From the NCBI GenBank assembly GCA_021787175.1, contig JAJYMF010000132.1, forward strand, positions 1-10,952: a DNA stretch of 10,952 bases. The letters are read 5' to 3'. This document shows, in pieces, positions 6,424 through 10,952 of this stretch. The position numbers and the translations under genes are program-made. Each line of letters begins with the position of its first letter. Position 1 is the first letter of the stretch. The DNA comes from Pseudomonadota bacterium. GTDB lineage: Bacteria; Pseudomonadota; Gammaproteobacteria; Xanthomonadales; Rhodanobacteraceae. The notes under the pieces were generated by a model. That model ran no database searches. It was not told the DNA's origin and was given only the letters and a program-made list of their open reading frames with translations.

Positions 6424-6436
6424 GCGCACCTACAAT
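6407..6436 (+). promoter_or_regulatory. Predicted promoter for hflK-hflC-DUF2065
   Basis: TTGCCG (6407-6412) and TACAAT (6431-6436) are separated by 18 bases at the end of hflX. The predicted transcript starts near 6443 and leaves a leader of about 125 bases before hflK. That leader contains GCATGC repeats around 6450-6461 with partial self-complementarity to CTGCAGC just after, but no recognised riboswitch. The 144-base gap after hflX suggests hflKC can be expressed separately from hfq-hflX. Confidence 0.5.
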
Positions 6437-6567
6437 CCCGCCTTGGCTGCATGCGGCATGCCTGCAGCGCATGGCCCCCTCTCTCACGGGCAGGCGCCGG
6501 ATGCGACGCCCACCCCGCCTGTGCCGGCCGTTCGCCGCCGCGCCACATTTCGCAGGAGATCCAAATC

Positions 6568-7677
6568 ATGGCCTGGAATGAACCCGGCGGCGGCCAGCGC
6601 GACCCTTGGGGCCGCAGCGGCGGCAAGGGTCCGGATCTGGACGCGATCCTCAAGCGCCTGCGCGACCGTTTCGGCCGCAGCGGCAGCCCCGGCGGCATCG
6701 GCGTCATCGTGCTGGCGATCATGCTCGCCTGGCTGGCGCTGGACTCGTGGACGGTCATCAACGCACGTCAGGTCGGCGTGGTGCTGCGCTTCGGCGCCTA
6801 TTCGCGCATGCTGCAACCGGGCTTTCATTTCGTGCTGCCGCGGCCGATCGAGAGCGTGTCCAAGGTCGAGACCACCGCGGTGCGTTCGATCTCCGACAAG
6901 ATGCAGATGCTGACCAAGGACGAGAACATCGTCCAGGTCGATTTCAACGTGCAGTACCAGGTCAACAACGCCCGCCAGTACCTGTTCTCGATGCAGGACC
7001 CGGACGAGGGCGTGCGCCAGGCCGCCGAGGCCTCGGTGCGCAGCGTGGTCGGCGCCAACGACATGGACACCATCCTGTCCAGCCAGGGCGCGGCGATGGT
7101 GTCGCAGGCGCGGCAGGTGCTGCAGCACACCCTCGACAGCTACAAGGCCGGCATCACCGTCACCGAGGTCAATTTCCAGAACGTCGCCCCGCCCAGCGAG
7201 GTCAAGGCCGCGTTCGACGACGTCAACAAGGCGCGCGAGGACAAGCAGCGCATCGAGAACGAGGCCAAGGCCTACGCCAGCAAGGTGATCCCCGAAGCCC
7301 GCGGCAACGCCGCGCGCGTGCTGGCCGAGGCGCAGGGCTACCAGGCGGCGCGGGTGGCGCGCGCGCAAGGCGACTCGCAGCGCTTCCTGCTGATGCTGAC
7401 CGAATACCGCGCCGCGCCCGAGGTCACCCGCAAGCGGCTGTGGCTGGAGACGATCGAGCAGGTGCTGGCCGCCAACACCAAGGTGCTGGACGAGGGCAAC
7501 GGCCGCAACCTGATCTACCTGCCGCTCGGCCAGGACCACGGTGCCGCACCGGCCGCGCCCAAGGCCCTGCTGCCGGGTGTCGGCAGCGTGCTGCAGACGC
7601 CCGCCGACGGCAGCGACAAGACCGCCGTGCCGGCGCCCGCCGAAGCCGCCAGCGCCGTTCCGGGAGGCCAGTCGTGA
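6568..7677 (+). CDS. hflK: FtsH protease modulator HflK (SPFH/prohibitin family)
   Basis: With HflC forms a large periplasm-facing cage in the inner membrane that encloses the FtsH protease and limits its access to membrane substrates. The 369-residue protein has a Gly-rich N-terminal cytoplasmic stretch (MAWNEPGGGQRDPWGRSGG), one transmembrane segment around 43-62, the SPFH domain from NARQVGVVLRFG (65-76), LQPGFHFVLPRPIE (82-95) to about 220, an Ala/Glu-rich coiled coil (about 218-270) and a variable Ala/Pro-rich tail. It is shorter than the 419 of E. coli, mainly in the termini. The start is set by AGGAG (6554-6558) 9 bases upstream. The reading frame stays open upstream to an ATG at 6451, but that extension does not look like HflK. 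It overlaps hflC by 4 bp. Confidence 0.96.
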   Translation: MAWNEPGGGQRDPWGRSGGKGPDLDAILKRLRDRFGRSGSPGGIGVIVLAIMLAWLALDSWTVINARQVGVVLRFGAYSRMLQPGFHFVLPRPIESVSKVETTAVRSISDKMQMLTKDENIVQVDFNVQYQVNNARQYLFSMQDPDEGVRQAAEASVRSVVGANDMDTILSSQGAAMVSQARQVLQHTLDSYKAGITVTEVNFQNVAPPSEVKAAFDDVNKAREDKQRIENEAKAYASKVIPEARGNAARVLAEAQGYQAARVARAQGDSQRFLLMLTEYRAAPEVTRKRLWLETIEQVLAANTKVLDEGNGRNLIYLPLGQDHGAAPAAPKALLPGVGSVLQTPADGSDKTAVPAPAEAASAVPGGQS

Positions 7678-8537
7678 AGATCGTCGCCGCCGTGCTTGCC
7701 GTCCTGCTGGTGCTGATCGGCGCCGACAGCCTGTTCACCGTGCGTCAGGACCAGACCGCGCTGCTGCTGCAGTTCGGCCGCATCGTGCGCACCAGCTATG
7801 CCCCGGGTCTGCACTTCAAGCTGCCGTTCGTGCAGCAGGTGGTCAAGTTCGACAATCGCATCCTCACCCTCGACGCCCAGCCCGAGCGCTACTTCACCGC
7901 CGAGAAGAAGTCCGTCAACGTCGACTTTTACGTCAAGTGGCAGATCGCCAACCCGACGCTCTACTACCAGGCCACCGCCGGCAACGAGCTGCAGGCGACC
8001 AGCCGGCTGAGCCCGATCGTCAAGGACGCGCTGCGTTTCGAGTTCAACGCGCGCCCGCTCGACGAGCTGATCTCCGGCGGCCGCAAGGGCATCACCGAAC
8101 AGGTGCGCGAGCAGGCCAATGCGGCGGCCGGACGCACGCTGGGCATCCGCGTGGTGGACGTGCGCATCAAGCGCATCGACCTGCCGGACACGGTCAGCGA
8201 GTCGGTGTTCAACCGCATGCGCGCCGAGCGCATGAACCTCGCCAACGCCTTGCGTTCCAGCGGCCAGGAGGAGGCGACCAAGATCCGCGCCGACGCCGAC
8301 CGTCAGGCGCAGGTGCTGCTGGCGCAGGCCGACAGCCAGGCCACCGTGATCCGCGGCCAGGGCGACGCCAAGGCCGCCACCATCTACGCCCAGGCCTACG
8401 GACAGGATCCGCAGTTCTTCGCCTTCTACCGCAGCCTCGAGGCCTACCGCCGCAGCTTCGGCCAGGGCCACGGCGTGCTGCTGCTGAAGCCGGGTTCGGA
8501 ATTCCTGCGCTACTTCGACGGCGGCGGCAAAAAATGA
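7674..8537 (+). CDS. hflC: FtsH protease modulator HflC
   Basis: Partner of HflK in the membrane cage around FtsH. The 287-residue protein (E. coli 334) has an N-terminal signal-anchor (KIVAAVLAVLLVLIGADSLF, 2-21), the SPFH domain beginning VRQDQTALLLQFGRIVRT (23-40) with PGLHFKLPFVQQV (44-56), then the typical FNRMRAERMNLANALRSSGQ (179-198), a coiled coil to about 240, and the conserved end FFAFYRSLEAYRRSF. It starts at GTG, whose last two bases begin the hflK stop (GTGA), 6 bases after GGGAGG (7662-7667). This GTG start rests on the ribosome binding site, the overlap and the match of the N terminus to the family. Its stop overlaps the next gene by 4 bp. Confidence 0.96.
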   Translation: MKIVAAVLAVLLVLIGADSLFTVRQDQTALLLQFGRIVRTSYAPGLHFKLPFVQQVVKFDNRILTLDAQPERYFTAEKKSVNVDFYVKWQIANPTLYYQATAGNELQATSRLSPIVKDALRFEFNARPLDELISGGRKGITEQVREQANAAAGRTLGIRVVDVRIKRIDLPDTVSESVFNRMRAERMNLANALRSSGQEEATKIRADADRQAQVLLAQADSQATVIRGQGDAKAATIYAQAYGQDPQFFAFYRSLEAYRRSFGQGHGVLLLKPGSEFLRYFDGGGKK

Positions 8538-8731
8538 GTCTGCAGCGCGGCGATCTCGGTACCGCGCTGTGCCTGGTGGCGGTGATCGAGGGCCTGATCC
8601 TGTTCGCGGCGCCGCGCGGCTGGCAGCGCATGGCCGCCGAAGCGCAGAAAATGCCGCCGCAGCGATTGCGCCTGGTCGGCGCGGTGGCGATCGCGCTGGG
8701 GCTGGTCGGGCTGCAGCTGCTGCGCCTCTGA
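8534..8731 (+). CDS. DUF2065 small membrane protein (YjeT-like)
   Basis: A 65-residue protein with two hydrophobic segments (about 9-27 and 46-63) joined by a short basic loop, PRGWQRMAAEAQKMPPQRLR. E. coli YjeT has the same size and topology and the same place between hflC and purA, and members carry the DUF2065 name. The function is unknown; its fixed position suggests a link to HflKC-FtsH, but that is inference. Its ATG overlaps the hflC stop (ATGA), so translation is probably coupled to hflC. Confidence 0.88.
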   Translation: MSLQRGDLGTALCLVAVIEGLILFAAPRGWQRMAAEAQKMPPQRLRLVGAVAIALGLVGLQLLRL

Positions 8732-8741
8732 ATGCAGGCTG

Positions 8742-8805
8742 GATCCTTCGGCCTGAGGCCTCAGGATGACAACGAAGTTGTCACCCTGAGCGCAGCGAAG
8801 GGTCT
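8742..8805. repeat. Dispersed-type palindromic repeat after the hflKC operon
   Basis: Outer arms GATCCTTCG (8742-8750) and CGAAGGGTC (about 8796-8804) pair with one wobble, CTCAGGAT pairs with ACCCTGAG, and the tip is a perfect stem GACAAC (8768-8773)/GTTGTC (8777-8782) with loop GAA. The core wording CCCTGAGCGCAGCGAAGGGTC resembles a short intergenic palindrome seen in many unrelated bacterial genomes. It lies 10 bases after the DUF2065 stop and could terminate or stabilise the upstream transcript; there is no T-run, so it is not a classic intrinsic terminator. Confidence 0.65.
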
Positions 8806-8823
8806 GGGCGAGCGACGGCGTTT

Positions 8824-8880
8824 GCCGACTGCTACGGATAGCGGTCGGCGTCGGCGCGAGCGCCTGGCCAGGCAGGCGCC
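8824..8880. repeat. Hairpins upstream of purA
   Basis: GCCGACTGCT (8824-8833) pairs with AGCGGTCGGC (8840-8849) with one mismatch and a 6-base loop. A 12-base perfect palindrome GCCTGGCCAGGC follows at 8862-8873, flanked by GGCGC/GCGCC. With the preceding repeat these take up most of the 233-base gap. No clear -35/-10 pair for purA is visible in it, and no purine-repressor operator could be recognised. Role unknown. Confidence 0.45.
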
Positions 8881-8964
8881 ACGCCACAGGGATGTGTCAG
8901 TCCAGTCAGCGCAGTCCGTACCGACGTCGCCCCACCCGAACATTGAATCGAAGCGAGAACATCC

Positions 8965-10257
<1,293 letters not shown>

Positions 10258-10274
10258 GTCTGCGGCCGCGCCTC

Positions 10275-10952
10275 GTGACCGCCCGTCTGCACACGCTGGA
10301 GCTTCCGCGCGTCGCGCTGGTGACGGGCGGCAGCCGCGGCCTGGGACGCGCCATCGCGCTCGGTCTGGCCGAACTCGGCTGCACGGTGGCGGTCAACTAC
10401 CGCGCGGACGCGGCAGCGGCGGACGCCACGCTCGCTGAACTCGCAAACCGCGGCGTGCGCGCGCAGGCGTTCCGCGCCGACGTGTCGCACGAGGATGAGG
10501 TGCGCGGACTGGTGACGGCGGTCGAAGCCGAGCTGGGTGCGATCGACATCCTGGTCAACAACGCCGGCATCGGTCCGCCGTGCGGCGTGTTCGAGGCCGA
10601 CCTCGCGCACTGGGATGCCGTGCAGGGCGCCAACCTGCGCTCGGCGTTCCTCGTCTCGCAGGCGGTGATCGCCGGCATGGCGGAGCGCGGCTGGGGCCGG
10701 CTGCTGTTCCTGTCCTCGATCGCCGCCCATGTCGGCGGCGTGGTGTCGCCGGCCTACGCCGCGTCCAAGGCCGGGATGGAAGGGCTGATGCACTTCTATG
10801 CGCTGCACCTGCGCGAGCGCGGCGTCACCGCCAACGCCATCGCGCCGGCGCTGATCGAGAGCGACATGGTGCAGGCGCTGAACATCGACCCGAGCCAGCA
10901 GCCGCTGGGCCGCTTCGGTCGTCCCGAGGAAGTGGCGATGCTGGTGCAGACG
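10275..10952 (+). CDS. Short-chain dehydrogenase/reductase, FabG-like (3' end cut by window)
   Basis: The first 226 residues of a classical short-chain dehydrogenase. Seen: the cofactor loop TGGSRGLG (17-24) after a beta strand, D69 in the adenine pocket, NNAG (95-98), N120, catalytic S148, Y161 and K165 (YAASK) and, after the active site, VTANAIAPALIESDM (184-198), the region that closes over the cofactor. NYR after the second strand (41-43) is the pattern of many NADPH-using FabG-type enzymes. Only about 20-25 residues are missing, judged by the usual length near 245-250. The start is put at GTG because no in-frame ATG precedes the cofactor motif; the ribosome binding site is poor, and CTG at 10260 is an alternative. 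It follows purA by 17 bases and may be cotranscribed. Substrate (3-oxoacyl-ACP, acetoacetyl-CoA or another) is not determinable. Confidence 0.9.
   Translation, partial: MTARLHTLELPRVALVTGGSRGLGRAIALGLAELGCTVAVNYRADAAAADATLAELANRGVRAQAFRADVSHEDEVRGLVTAVEAELGAIDILVNNAGIGPPCGVFEADLAHWDAVQGANLRSAFLVSQAVIAGMAERGWGRLLFLSSIAAHVGGVVSPAYAASKAGMEGLMHFYALHLRERGVTANAIAPALIESDMVQALNIDPSQQPLGRFGRPEEVAMLVQT

Noticed and set aside
6451..6567. In-frame N-terminal extension of hflK from ATG 6451
   Set aside because: The added residues are Cys/Pro/His-rich and unlike HflK, there is no ribosome binding site, and a good one precedes the ATG at 6568.
6484..8471. Long minus-strand frames opposite hflK and hflC
   Set aside because: They are antisense shadows of well-identified genes, rich in Ala, Arg, Gly, His and Val, with no motif or promoter.

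Overview
The window is about 11 kb of high-GC, densely packed chromosomal DNA from a gammaproteobacterium. The gene order miaA-hfq-hflX-hflK-hflC-DUF2065-purA is the classic gammaproteobacterial 'hfq superoperon' followed by purA. High GC, TACAAT-type -10 boxes, a short acidic Hfq tail and a non-ATG hflX start suggest the Xanthomonadales/Lysobacterales (an inference; no 16S or species marker is present).

Left part (1-3689, mostly minus strand): the last codons of an unidentified plus-strand gene end at 52. They meet a convergent minus-strand group that reads tdh (threonine 3-dehydrogenase), then a 181-bp imperfect palindrome, then a Rieske oxygenase, then an APC/AdiC-like amino acid or amine transporter. 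The last two overlap by 4 bp (ATGA). The Rieske protein carries Glu where most ring hydroxylases have the bridging Asp, which points to the choline/carnitine/betaine-type oxygenases. A small amine-uptake and oxidation unit next to glycine-producing threonine breakdown is plausible but unproven.

Middle (3690-8731, plus strand): a 90-bp divergent promoter region separates tdh from miaA, which may be leaderless. hfq follows with its own leader, containing an (ARN)3 tract fused to the ribosome binding site. hflX follows four bases after hfq and appears to start at CTG. A 144-bp gap with a good promoter precedes hflK-hflC-DUF2065, which are chained by two 4-bp stop/start overlaps. Together these genes cover tRNA modification, sRNA-mediated control, ribosome rescue under stress and control of the FtsH membrane protease.

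Right part (8732-10952): a 233-bp gap holds a dispersed-type palindromic repeat and further hairpins, then purA (complete), then a short-chain dehydrogenase cut by the window end.

No phage, CRISPR, toxin-antitoxin or clearly new system is visible. The points most worth checking are an Illumina-adapter-like 10-mer in a conserved stretch of purA (probable consensus error), the CTG start of hflX, the Hfq-type (ARN)3 site on the hfq ribosome binding site, the leaderless miaA promoter, and the large palindrome after tdh.
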